64,000 nucleotides of DNA from Oasisia sp. SBJ-2009 (taxonomy: Eukaryota; Annelida; Polychaeta; Sabellida; Siboglinidae): NCBI GenBank assembly GCA_964017155.1, contig OZ024863.1:44351330-44415329 (forward strand). Reading direction: 5' to 3'. The position numbers were made by a program, and so were the translations under genes. Position 1 is the stretch's first letter; every line of letters begins with the position of its first letter. This document shows, piece after piece, positions 1 through 11,395 of this stretch. A model generated the notes under the pieces. That model ran no database searches. It saw nothing but the letters and a program-made list of their open reading frames with translations, and was not told the DNA's origin.

Positions 1-20
1 AACAAATTGACCTGTTGCTC

Positions 21-764
21 CCAGACATGGGGTCAAATACATTTGTATTTGTATTTGAAAGTATTTAAATACTTTTTTAAAGTATTTGTATTTGACATTT
101 AGGAATTGAAAGTATTTGTATTTAAATACTTTCCTAAAGTATTTGATATTTCAAATACTTTTTCAAATGTGTATACTAATTGCAATTTTAAATAGTACCG
201 AGTCCTATATCGATGACTACCTGACGAGCCCATGCATGACCGAAGACACAGATCCCCTCATTTTCTGGAAACTGAATGAAAATAAATATCCAGCACTAGC
301 AAAATTAGCCCCCATCTTTCTTTGCATCCCTGCATCCTCGGCTCCAGTTGAAAGGCTTTTCAGCATCGCTGGGAAGGTGTTTCGCCCAGAGAGATGCCGC
401 CTCACAGACAACACTTTCCAGCAGCTGATGTTTCTGCGGTGTAACTCTGGGAAATAGTGAACTCGGCAAGAGTGAACACTGAACACTGGGCAGTAGCCAG
501 ATAGATACTAGACCACTGAATGTAACCAGACAACTTAGACAATAGCAATAAACTAGATGAACTGCTTGATATATCGTTTTGTTTCTTTTACCTATATGGT
601 AATATATCCTGAAAATTAAAAGTATTTGAAAAAGTATTTGAAATACTTTTCAAAAGTATTTGTATTTAAATACATTTGCATTTAAAAGTATTTGTATTTG
701 AATCCCTCAAAAGTATTTGTATTTGTGTTTAAATACATTTCAATGTTTTTGACCCCATGTCTGG
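21..764 (+). mobile_element. Short hAT-type DNA transposon with terminal inverted repeats
   Basis: The ends are inverted copies: CCAGACATGGGGTCAAA at the left and its complement, ending in CCATGTCTGG, at the right. Both ends continue into TTTGTATTTGAAAGTATTT-like subterminal repeats. The flanks tgttgctc (13-20) and acttgctc (765-772) agree at six of eight positions, which fits the 8-bp target duplication of hAT elements. The interior keeps only the C-terminal dimerisation part of a hAT transposase. At about 744 bp the element is far too short to be autonomous, so it is an internally deleted copy. It lies just upstream of an ACP5 exon, in what must be an ACP5 intron. Confidence 0.85.
197..457 (+). 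pseudogene. hAT transposase C-terminal dimerisation domain remnant
   Basis: An open stretch ends at 457 and reads like the hAT family C-terminal (dimerisation) domain. It has the hallmark LAPIFLCIPASSAPVERLFS followed by AGKVF and a conserved FLRCN near the end. The DNA-binding BED finger and the RNase H-like catalytic core of hAT transposases are absent, so it cannot transpose by itself. The reading frame opens further upstream (from 116), but the AT-rich part before about residue 28 looks like subterminal repeat and not protein. An alternative is an exapted hAT domain, but nothing here suggests that. Confidence 0.75.
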
Positions 765-916
765 ACTTGCTCCACATATTTACTAAATAAGTTATCATCA
801 AGTTAAAGTAATCAGGGAATGAGTCAAATCAACAAGTGAAGTAATAGTATCCATGCATATGTGGTATATATTCAAGATGAAAGTAAAACAAGTTCTCATT
901 GTGTTCTACCCTGCAG

Positions 917-1041
917 GAGACATATGGCAACGTATTCAATCAGACCTCCCTCAATGTTGACTGGTATATGATGGCTGGTAACCATGACTACCGCGGAAAC
1001 ATTTCAGCTCAGATTGCATATACAGCAGTCTTAGAGAGATG
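917..1041 (+). CDS. ACP5: ACP5 exon with GNHD metal-binding block
   Basis: The acceptor CCCTGCAG precedes 917 and the donor GTAAGT follows 1041. The exon begins [11 protein letters not shown] and contains [11 protein letters not shown], the block that supplies an Asn and the catalytic-site His. NQTS is a possible N-glycosylation site. It ends two bases into a Trp codon, which the next exon completes. Confidence 0.9.
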
Positions 1042-3058
1042 GTAAGTGAACACGGTTGGATTTCTGACGGTCAGACCAGTATTTTTGACAAGACAAGCTG
1101 TCCATTTCTGACAGGATTTTGAAATCCATAAGGCATGTCGAATGACCACCAGATACTGGTAGAATCTAATAAATTTTACTAAATTATATTAGTTTTTTCT
1201 CACTAAGTAAGATATGCTACCCGAATAACCTATGAAATGGAGAAATTATGTTAACTCATTAAATTCATGAGGTATATTATAATTATACATATTTTGAACC
1301 AGATCCTGAATTAAGTTGTAGTAGGGTCATATGTTAACTGATCAACCCAGTTTGCAAGAACATTCTCTCAAAACGCATTCCTCAGACACATTCTTGTCTA
1401 GCATTTTGTTGGTATCCCAAACTGTTATTTGATTGTATTATATGTCATTGCACTATTGCAGGTATTTCTTTGTATCTATACATGAGAGGATTTCCGGGGG
1501 TTGTAGGAAGGGTTGGTTGAAAGTAAGGATTTCACCATCTTGTGTGCTACTCATATTCATGATTTGCACAAAAGACAGACACTTCAAGGAGGAGACATCA
1601 AGGAGACTTTTATCTCTTAGAACTCACTAAGAAAGGCAAGGATGTCTTCCGAAGAGAAGAACGCTGTCCCTTTCAAACAATTGGATTCAGTTTTAGTCAC
1701 ACCGGTAAATTTAAATTATACAGCATCAACATTTTTTGATTATAAGTAATGTTTTAGACATGTTCACTGTAATTAATTACATGTATGCCGCCACCACAAC
1801 GGAGCTTGTCGTTGACAGGCAGTTCCCAAGCTACTACTACAAGCTGACCTTTGACATTCCGTCGTCTGACAAGACTCTCGACATCCTTGTCTTGGACACA
1901 ATCATGTTGTGTGGCAACTCGGACGACTTCCAAGACCAAATGCCCCAGGGGCCTACTAACACGGAGAAGGCCGAGACCCAGTGGCGATGGATCCAGGATA
2001 ACCTCCAGGCCAGCAAGTAGGTGGCGCCACTACTGGCTGGTTCGACTGAAATGTTTTACATTTAGTTTGACATCAAATTGAATATTGCATTTTTACAGGT
2101 GTCAGATAAGCCTCTTTGTTCCCAAGACAGTATGCATTCACCACAGTGGTTATATGTATTTTGTCTGCATGGTCCTTGTTTATGTTGTATTTTTTGATAC
2201 ATTTATTCATCAGCAAGCTTCAGGAATATATATCAAATGAAAACCAATAAGTCTATTTTTAATGGTGTGGATTTTTATAAGTGCAGATCCAATTTAACTT
2301 GTGTATGTAAATGTTTGAGTTTATACAGACTTAAAAAGAGTTACTGAAACAGTTATCATTGAAAGTCTTTATGACAATTATAAATACATTTTTGACTGTA
2401 CATGAATAAAGTTTACATATACTGAATTGATATTGAATTGATAAATTCATTAAACAAATCTGGACAAATTCTGGTGAAGCTCCACTAACATGAACTTCAG
2501 TGAACTTAACATTATAATCTGAAGAGGAAAATGTGTTCATTAAGGAACCAAGTGGATCCTCTGAGCATAGTTGTACTAAGGCATGGTAATGATAAGTACT
2601 TTTACAAAGCCCTAGAAAAAAATCAATTTGGAGGCGATATCCCATTGTTATGACCTAGAGTGACCTTGATTCTTGACCTGAACCTTCGACCTTGCAGAGC
2701 GGACTACCTGATAGTGGCCGGTCACTACCCTGTCATCAGTGTGGGGGAGCACGGCCCAACGCCGGCCCTCTTCGAGCGACTCATGCCAATGCTGCACAAG
2801 AATCGAGTGACCGCCTACTTCAGTGGACACGACCACGACCTGCAGGTGAGGTCAAAGGTTACAGCTGGTCTGGTTACTTCCATAGTATCTTACCATATAT
2901 TAATACTAATATATAAAAAAATTAAAATAATAATGTCACTCTAGTCAAATGTGTGTGTCTGTGTGTGGGTGCGCGCGTGTGTGCATGTGTGTGTATATAT
3001 ATAATTATATATTGTGTGTGTATGTATATATATATATAGACATATATATATATATATA

Positions 3059-3109
<51 letters not shown>

Positions 3110-3737
3110 TGTATATAGACACTATTAGAATACACTATATATATATATATATATATATATACAGTGTGTGCATGCGTGCGAGCATGCATGCATGTGTATG
3201 TGAAATCTGATATGCAGGAATGCAGGCCAGACATCAAACTTTGAGATATTAATCTTATTTAGGACCCCATAAATAGGACCCCAGTATACCCCATACATGA
3301 CAAGCATGTCATGTTTTATGGGGTAAATCATTTGTTTTGGAATGTAAAACATAACACATGAAACCTGACAATTGCAAGAACACTGCACTTGGCCAATAGT
3401 GAGCACATTATTGTGTTTATGTAATTTCAGTTTGCTTAACATGTAATTGGTGTTTCTCATGAAGACTGGTTTGTTCTATTTGCAGCACCTGGAGAGGGAG
3501 AATAGTTGGTCAACAGTGAACTATTTTGTGTCTGGAGCCTCTAACTTCATTGATACATCAATGAGGCACGCGGGAGACCTCCCGCCCAACCAACTCAAGT
3601 TCCACTGGGCAAAGAAACTCTCCCTCGGCGGATTCGGCCATGTTCGCGTGACAGACAAGACGATGACTTTTGGTTTCTACGAGTCATTAGGCAAGGAACT
3701 CTACAAACACGTGATGCTGCCAAGAAACCTGAAGTAA
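917..3737 (+). CDS. ACP5: Tartrate-resistant (purple) acid phosphatase type 5, 3' four exons
   Basis: The coding exons 917-1041, 1819-2016, 2698-2845 and 3486-3737 join in frame through GT-AG introns and give about 240 residues ending at TAA. The metallophosphoesterase blocks present are GNHD (AGNHDY), VAGHYP and GHDH (SGHDHDLQ). These supply His and Asn ligands of the Fe/Zn (or Fe/Fe) centre that hydrolyses phosphate monoesters. The [13 protein letters not shown] stretch is typical of mammalian-type TRAP. The first blocks (GDWG and the Asp/Tyr region) and the signal peptide are missing because the gene starts left of the window; full-length members have about 330 residues. The enzyme is expected to be lysosomal or secreted. 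A hAT element lies in the intron upstream of the first visible exon. The frame is intact, so it looks functional. Confidence 0.93.
1819..2016 (+). CDS. ACP5: ACP5 middle exon (LDTIMLCGN segment)
   Basis: The acceptor GTTGACAG and donor GTAGGT bound the exon. The first G completes the Trp codon, giving [13 protein letters not shown], which matches the family pattern. It carries [17 protein letters not shown] and the QWRWIQDNL helix. It ends two bases into a Lys codon that the next exon completes. Confidence 0.9.
2698..2845 (+). CDS. ACP5: ACP5 exon with VAGHYP and GHDH blocks
   Basis: The acceptor CTTGCAG and donor GTGAGG bound the exon. It encodes [14 protein letters not shown] and [13 protein letters not shown], which hold the last three His ligands of the dinuclear metal site. 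It ends on a complete codon. Confidence 0.92.
2949..3200. repeat. Compound (TG)n/(TA)n microsatellite
   Basis: A GT-rich run passes into a TA run of about 170 bp and back into a TG/CATG-rich end. It lies in the last ACP5 intron. The Tyr/Ile-rich frames across it are artefacts. Confidence 0.9.
3486..3737 (+). CDS. ACP5: ACP5 terminal coding exon
   Basis: The acceptor TATTTGCAG is at 3485. The exon encodes [33 protein letters not shown] and a short basic tail ending LPRNLK before TAA at 3735-3737. SGA and GGFGHV are family signatures of the C-terminal beta-sheet. Confidence 0.92.
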   Translation, partial: HLERENSWSTVNYFVSGASNFIDTSMRHAGDLPPNQLKFHWAKKLSLGGFGHVRVTDKTMTFGFYESLGKELYKHVMLPRNLK

Positions 3738-4689
3738 GACAGAACACTGGGGCCTGCGTTTCCCGTGACACAAACTGTTCTGTTGAGTCTGAATGTTTAC
3801 TGCCTCATTCCTCTGATGTCTTACACACTGAACATTCTTCAGTTTTATTGAATGAAAATCTTGACCTATCGAAAGATTTATGTTGTACGAGGTTTTGTCT
3901 CTCATCAAGAATCGGTATGTGTGACGTCTGGTTGGATGAGGTCGTTGAATGCAGTGACATCTGATCAGATGATATCATCAATGATCATGATCAATGATCT
4001 GTTTTTGCATCCACGTTGCTGCTTTCCATGTCGTCTGCTATGTTGCCATAGTTACATTTTCACTCACTACCAGTCTCTTATATTGGTGTCTACGGCTATG
4101 TAGTTGTGAGGATAGATTTAGTGATGGTGGACTTTTCTTTTTGCGTCTTGTGTATTGTTCCTTTCCCATCATGTCCATATGCATTTTTTTCATCTTACAT
4201 GTATGATGATGTCATTTGTCTCACATGTACGATGATGTGACTTGTAACAGATTACACACATCTGATAAACACATCTTGATACGCCAGACAGCAGGTAAAC
4301 AAATCTTTATATAATGGTAAGAAATACTTAGTAATGGGTATTTTTTACTTACGTGGGTCCATTTGCTTGCTGGGAGCATGAACCAACAACGAAGTTCTTT
4401 CTCATACTCTGTAAAGTCTCTATTACATACCCATGTTTACCAGCAACTCATGTTTTTCACTTGGCGCCTATTTCTTATGGCCAGCTGTTTCTGGGCTTTT
4501 ATCTGTTTCCTTCTTATCAGGGTTTCTTGTAGGGTGGGATACTGATGTGGGCTTTCTAGGCTTGCGACCAATCCTCCTAAATGTTTGTGTTTATTTCATT
4601 TTCTGCTGACAGTCATTTGGTTCCTTGTTGGTGACTTTCTGTTGGGCAGTAATGATCTGTTACTGGTGCAAAGGCAGAGTGGCTAGAGC

Positions 4690-4925
4690 CTTGAACCTTT
4701 GGCAAGTTCATTCACGTACTCGGTTGAATCAATGAATCCCTGGCTATAGACAATGTTGGATATTACTTGTGTATGAATAGTCTGAATGCATTAATTGCAG
4801 CATGGAAAGCCGAGATGGTGGTTGATGGAACAGGTCTGCCTGGGAGTACTGTAATGTGTAAAGCACTTTGAACAGTCATGAGGACTTAATACTGTGCCAT
4901 GTAAGAACTTATCCTTTTGACTTTT
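4690..4925 (+). mobile_element. Degenerate tRNA-derived SINE
   Basis: The segment shares phrases with the better-preserved element at 19970-20300: ctggctatagaca, cattaattg, agccgagatggt, aacaggtctg, gtgtaaagc and tttgaac, followed by a gaggact...taagaactt tail, in the same order. The tRNA-like head is decayed. Confidence 0.7.
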
Positions 4926-6107
4926 TCTGTTTTCCAGTAACAATCTGGCACATTTCTATGCATGTTACACTGACATCCACTTGTTGGAGAAATCTAATTT
5001 TTGTATGTTAAATTTATATGCAATTAGTCTAATATTGACTGCACAATCAACATGGTTTATTTATGCGTTGAGCAAGTGTGTGTTGTTATCGCCAACAAAT
5101 GGGACTTCTGCTAGTTACAATCAGTGCCTTCCTACAGCTCGGTTCACAAGGTGCTGAGATGTCTCACTCAGGCATTTGGCGTTTTAGTGAGCATGATCAG
5201 CTCCTGAAGTCAATCAGCAGGTGCTTTTAAATGGAGCATCTTAAAATCAAATCATGGGGACTCGTACTGCAATGTTTATTAAGAGATGCTTTCAAAAGTT
5301 TTACATTGTTTCCCTCAGCAAGATTGTTAAAATCTTATCAATGCTGAGCAAGTCATTTTTATTGATTACTGTATGTAGCGTGTTAGGCTATCTTTAGACA
5401 GACTGTGCATGTTTACATATATTGTATTGTAAGTAATGACTGACCAAGTATATGGTAACTTTTTATTTTGACCAATGGGACCAACAGATGCATCTTTTTG
5501 CAGTTTCCATATTTGCAAAATGTGCATGTATGCATTGCCATGGTTACTGTAAGATTAGATAAAGTGTATATCGATTATATATTTTTAAGACCTGAGGCAG
5601 GTAATATATATAATATATATTATGCATAACATTAGCTGTGTACATGTAGCAATATTTGACGAGATTATGATTAGTAAGGTGGTTACTTGTTAGTAATGAG
5701 TATTATGGTTCAGTTGTCTAGTGAATCCATGAATGATGTGGAGTCATACGCACACTGGTAATTTACTATGCATAATATAAGTTGTTAGTTAGCATGTTAT
5801 TAATGATGCAAACACGGTTCAAAGAAAGGTTTTATATTGCTAATATATAGTTAAGAATGAAGATGACTTGGTTTTATAATATAAAAGTGTACTGCAATAT
5901 ATATTATATGTGTGCTACAAATTGATTTTACATGGAGATGGAGTTGCAAATTAATTTCTGTGGAATTAATTTGTCCATGTTGTAAAGTGTTAATCAGTAG
6001 ATTTATGCTATGTAGGTATTATTTACTGCATCTATGAAATATGTTTTAGTTTCGTGAAAACAACGTTCATAGGAGAAATCCTATTATGTATACACATACA
6101 TAGTTCA

Positions 6108-6136
6108 AATAAAATACAGTATTTTATATAAATAAA
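6108..6136 (+). terminator. Tandem AATAAA polyadenylation signals, probable ACP5 end
   Basis: AATAAA occurs at 6108-6113 and 6131-6136, 23 bases apart and followed by T-rich sequence. They are the most likely + strand cleavage signals after the ACP5 stop. A - strand AATAAA (TTTATT at 6211-6216) lies less than 100 bp away, so the two convergent genes may end almost face to face. Confidence 0.45.
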
Positions 6137-6189
6137 GCCTTATTCATTACTAACACTAAGGATTTTTAATTCACTAAAACAATTTCAAC

Positions 6190-9100
6190 ACGGCTTAATT
6201 TTAACATATTTTTATTACAAATAAAATAGACGTACATAATAGAAAATTGTGTCATACATATACACATAACACTCAACACATGTCGTACAATATCATTATC
6301 AGTGCTCCAATGCCTGGGAAAATACTCTCATAATCATCCACGAAAATGAGCGAGACAGCGAAGTCCTCGGAAGTCTTAAATCATATCTATTACCTCCCTA
6401 AGAGAACATGGAAAAACCTGCCACATCAGAAAACAAATTACTGTGGAATCTTGCTGGGGATGGTATCATAACTTTGCAAAGTTACAAAATATGTTACATG
6501 TCTAACACTGGTTCAAAAGCCCTCTTCTATTCCATAATGAATATGTGGCATGGCACTTGAAATTTGTATGAACCAAATTGGTTATTTGCATTAACGTGTT
6601 TCACACATCTGTAACTTCATGTTAACTGATATGTTGTGGCAACCAATCCAATGTCATGCCTAACATATTTGGTACTTTGCTAATGTGTGACCGCCTTAAG
6701 CCTGCCCTTGATATGAGCATTCGGATATGATTTCATGTGAACGGAATTTCCAAACACAAGTAATACAAATACACCCCATCATTTACCCGAAAAAAGTATT
6801 GCTACAGACACGCACACATGCACGCACGCACGCACGCACGCACGCACACACACTTGGAACCAGTGTTCAAATTAACCATGGTCCGCTGTACAGGATAACA
6901 GATAACCATTTACACACAATCGTCTGCAACCACACATTCAACCCAGCAAAACAATCTTCAGGCAGGCGTTCACCTTTGGAGGTCAAGCAACCTTGAAAAG
7001 ATGGGCAACGGGAACCAAGAGTCTAAATCAGGCCACCCACACAGGGGTATTTCTATAAGTTAGCCACATGGAATATTGACAATTCTGAACTGAATGAATT
7101 CTGAAGATTCGACACCCAGACACGTGAGGTGGGAACATGAACATAATATTATACTGAACATTGGGCAAACGATTTGTGGTTTGTAACCACGTATATACAA
7201 GACAAAATCGAACATGCAGAATCACCGCAAGTCTGACAACATCAACACAAGCTTCACACACACAACTAAGTCACCTGTTTTCTTATGATATCATAAAACC
7301 GCAATGTTTCTCTGACACACCGCAAACATTTCGCGCAAGGATAAAACAACAAATTTTTTTCACAAACCTTTTACGGCACAAGTTGAACATAAACCCACAA
7401 TGTGGTACTTGTCCAATAAAAACTCCCAATTTCAATTGAAGAATATGTTACCTTGGGGAAATAATTATTACAAATAAGGGCATTCCACAGGTGTAGGTCA
7501 CCATGGAAACAACTGTTTGACTCTACCAGTGAAGAAGTGCAGTCTTGGGTTAATAGAAAGTGGTGCTTTCAATCACACTAGTTGAAGTATCCTTGAAATA
7601 TTCCACAAAGTTGAACTACCCCCGGGTACCCTGTATTGCTGCCTGTTGCGGACCACACATCATGCAGCTGTCAGGCCCAACACACTGATGATGCGCGTTA
7701 ACACGGACAACACACTGATGCGCATTAACACAGACAAACTCACAATTGGAAGCATGCCAAGTTCAAAGTCTGCCTACCCACAGAAGACCAACTGTTTTTC
7801 AACCGACAGGTTTTAACCTAAAAATTTAATATTACCACAACTAACACTGTCATTTACCCTTTTGTGGTAGCACTGTAGACATGCACCAGGCCGCAGTCTC
7901 ATGCGAGTAGCACATATTACATGACACACGGTAGTTTACCTCGCTCAGTAGCACCGAATACATTAATTGCTCACTGCCTAAATAATCACTTATGTTCTAA
8001 TGTACATATGTACAGTTTGATACAGTGTGGCCCTTCCGTGTTTATAGCAACTGTGGGCCACAGTGGGTTTGATTTCAGGCATTGAACTCGCACCACATTT
8101 GCCCTACAAACTAACAATATGGGATGGTCACATAAGATCGCAGATTCACAGAAGTTTAGTAATTTGTACCGGTTCAAAGCACCAATCGCTCCATGAATAC
8201 ATGATGAGCTATTTGTAACAGTGTCCAAAATAAATTCAACTGATATTACACACTGGCCAGTTTCGATATCTACAACAGCATCAATGTGTTCCACTCACCT
8301 GGTGGAGCCACTGTCACAATTTATTTCCCTCACAATAGACAATGATGACCAAAATGGATATCTGGCGAAGTAAAATGCTACACGTTTTGGGGATTCTGCA
8401 AACTCATGTGACCATCCTTGAAAGCTGTAGCAATGGCAAATAGCTGCACAAAACTCAAGGTAAAATGGATTTTTTTGAGCGAGATGAAATGAGGCATAGA
8501 GGAAGACACAGAGGGTGATACATTAAAGGCAATGTACAACGATTCTCATAGGATGAGCTATTATCATGTCAATAATTTACATATTTAAGTGTTATAAAAC
8601 CGCTTTGTTTAAACAATTATTAAAAAACATTCAGATATAAGTCATGTAACAAATCACAATGGTAAGTTGGGAACACATTTTGTATGGCTATAACCTTTTA
8701 ACCGAAACAAGTTTCTAATTTCTAACAACTTCAGTGTCACAACATCCCATAAACAAAAAGAAACATCTAAATTTTATCAATAATTTTACCTTTTTATTTG
8801 ATATAAAAATAGGATAAAAGGTCAATTTACCACAGCAAAACAAACTGCTATTTCTTAATTACATAACTCCTAAGTGTCCGAAGTTTCACCCAATAAAAAC
8901 AACTGTATATTGCCTTAAGGTACAGATATAACAAAACATGTGTGCCATGTCACAGCGAACTGATACAACAATTATACTGTCAAATATATTTACGATAGCA
9001 ACAGAAAATGGGGTAGGAACATCACTGAACAAAGAGGGTTACTTATAAACCTCTTGTTCTATAACTGAGACACAACAAATGAGAGGTAGACTGGACTGAG

Positions 9101-11395
9101 GTAAACATAGATGGGAACGGTAAATAACTATTAAATGCTTTAAAAACAATTGCACGAGGAGCAAATAGGCAGCAATGGGACTGAAAATAATTTACAGAGA
9201 ACTGTACAGAAATGTGGCAACGTTAGCGGCATCACACAGAACCAGTGAACACACTCTACAAAAGTCGATCATGTGACTTACAGAACTGTGAACCATACAG
9301 TTTTTTCACTAAAGATTAGGAAGAAATTTTGGAAAGAGCAGGACTAACAACGGCATGCAAGAACACTGACGCAAATACAGATGCATGTTTGGTAGCAGTA
9401 CAGAGTAATACATTGAGGTCTTCTAGTTACCATAGCATTGTCAGAGCTTTAACAAACAAGCAGATGGTGGAGGTGCAGGGGAATTATCGTCACTGATTAT
9501 GATGATCAAACGGAGTGGATTTGACATGAATTGATATGTACACTCATGACGACGTCATACAATTATATTATATATGTACATACATACATACATGCATACA
9601 TGTACATGACTACCTAAATTTGAACCTGAAATCACAATCACATTTAGGGGCATTCACACAATACCGAATCACGTGCAGACACGACACCACCGGATTAAGT
9701 TTCACTTCATCTACAATAGTACAAAAATCCCAAGTCAAATCTGCATCACACAAGGCTCGATCACCGTCTCACATCCCAAACCCCTTCCGTAGCACAGATT
9801 TAGTCACATGATATGTCCCATAATGCAGTCTGGCAGTAGCTGTCTACCGTACCCTGGCTGTGGGGTATTGACATGCATGAAATCATGACAAACACTGATT
9901 AGAAAACAACGACATTGCTGTGGAAATTGTACTGAACTGCATCGATTTTGTGAAAGTTGCTGACATTTTCCTCAAATTACTGTCATGGATGACAGGAATG
10001 ACACATCAATGACAAAAGGCAACCGTGGAGAAAAAACAAATATACATTTAGAAAAATATCCTACACAAATCCTGCCTCACGTTATAGCTCTTCAGAATAG
10101 ACAGAAGGAACTTGATTTATCGTCAATCCTGTGTTTGCAGCCGCAGCTACAATTACAATATTGGTTAGATGAAGTCATAATTGATCAAGACTAGGCCAAT
10201 TGTTAGGTGCAGTTTTAAACAAGTTTTACCCTTCATTAAATCATGCAAAGGGAAGTCAGATTATATATGAAAAGATGATGTGTGGCTCTAATGACGGGCA
10301 CTTGTAAATAGAGTATTTATGTTACCTTAAACTAGTTAAAATGCATCAAATATCCTGTACATCCAAATTACAGTGAACTGTACATTACAACAATAAATTA
10401 TCATGCCAAGTCGGAGAAGCCTATGCATTAGAGTAGCTCTCGAAATACAAATATTTAAATTTTGCTATCATGATTAAACCAATTAGAAATCATTACTTCT
10501 AGTATCACTCTTGAAAGTTGTTGGTAGATTCAAAATAAAGGTCAGTTGACCAATATTAATCAGTACTTCATTATTTCCACATATACATAATCTATTCAGT
10601 GAATAGACGCAGACCTGTGTGCAATATTATATTTGTTAAAATATCAACCAAGCCAACATACATACTGAAATGACTGCTGACGCAAATCTCACTGCAAACA
10701 CCATCAACTGGATAAGAATTCAGCTGTTTGTTAATAAAAACCTGACAATATTGAACAATTAAATATAAAAAGTATTTCCTTCATAAAAAGATTTGCCGAA
10801 TATATCCAATTTTAGATTTAGGATATGAATAGATGTCATATGATGGAATTGGCAAACTTCTATTAAGGTTCCCCCACTCAAAACCATATCTTTGAATGGT
10901 ATCAAGTGTCCTTTTCTTAAAACAAAATACTACAATCTGTTTTTCATTCAACGAAAATTCCATGATCGACCAAAGTTAAATTGTTCTCATTTACGTAATT
11001 AGTCATGAACAATACATTTCCATGGAGGACATCTTCTAAGTCATATCCCAGACCTGAGTTCTTTTAAACTGACATATCCATACCAGCTCGACAGCCAATG
11101 ATATACACACTTGCATGCTATTGCACCTTTGTTGACCAAATCACACACAGCTAACAAGCGGGAGCCTTGTGCCATCTGGAAATATCAAGTACACATAGAC
11201 AGTCGCAGATGTGTACGGAATGGTACTTGATGATGACGTTCGATATCAGTAACACTTTGTCGACTGATAACACAGATGTGATGATGACAACAATGAAAGC
11301 CAGTGAGATCAGTACTTGTGTGTGTCTAGCTTATATACGTTCCGTGAACATGTGGCAAAACGATATCACTTGTGACAGAGATTACCCACAGGACC
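6190..11395 (-). other. Gene-free stretch; possible long 3'UTR of the receptor gene
   Basis: No conserved protein frame was found on either strand. Complemented AATAAA signals for the - strand occur at about 8793-8798, 8320-8325 and 6211-6216, so the receptor 3'UTR could be 2.6 to 5.2 kb long, but none is decisive. A short CACG microsatellite lies at 6807-6853. Otherwise I see unique AT-rich sequence. Confidence 0.3.
6807..6853. repeat. (CACG)n microsatellite
   Basis: A simple tetranucleotide run of CACG and CA units. Confidence 0.9.

Larger units (their letters stand above)
3738..6150 (+). other. ACP5: Probable ACP5 3'UTR
   Basis: No conserved reading frame follows the stop. Two AATAAA hexamers (6108-6113 and 6131-6136) are the first clustered poly(A) signals before the convergent gene. 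A degenerate tRNA-derived SINE is embedded at about 4690-4925. The 3' end is inferred from these signals only. Confidence 0.45.
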
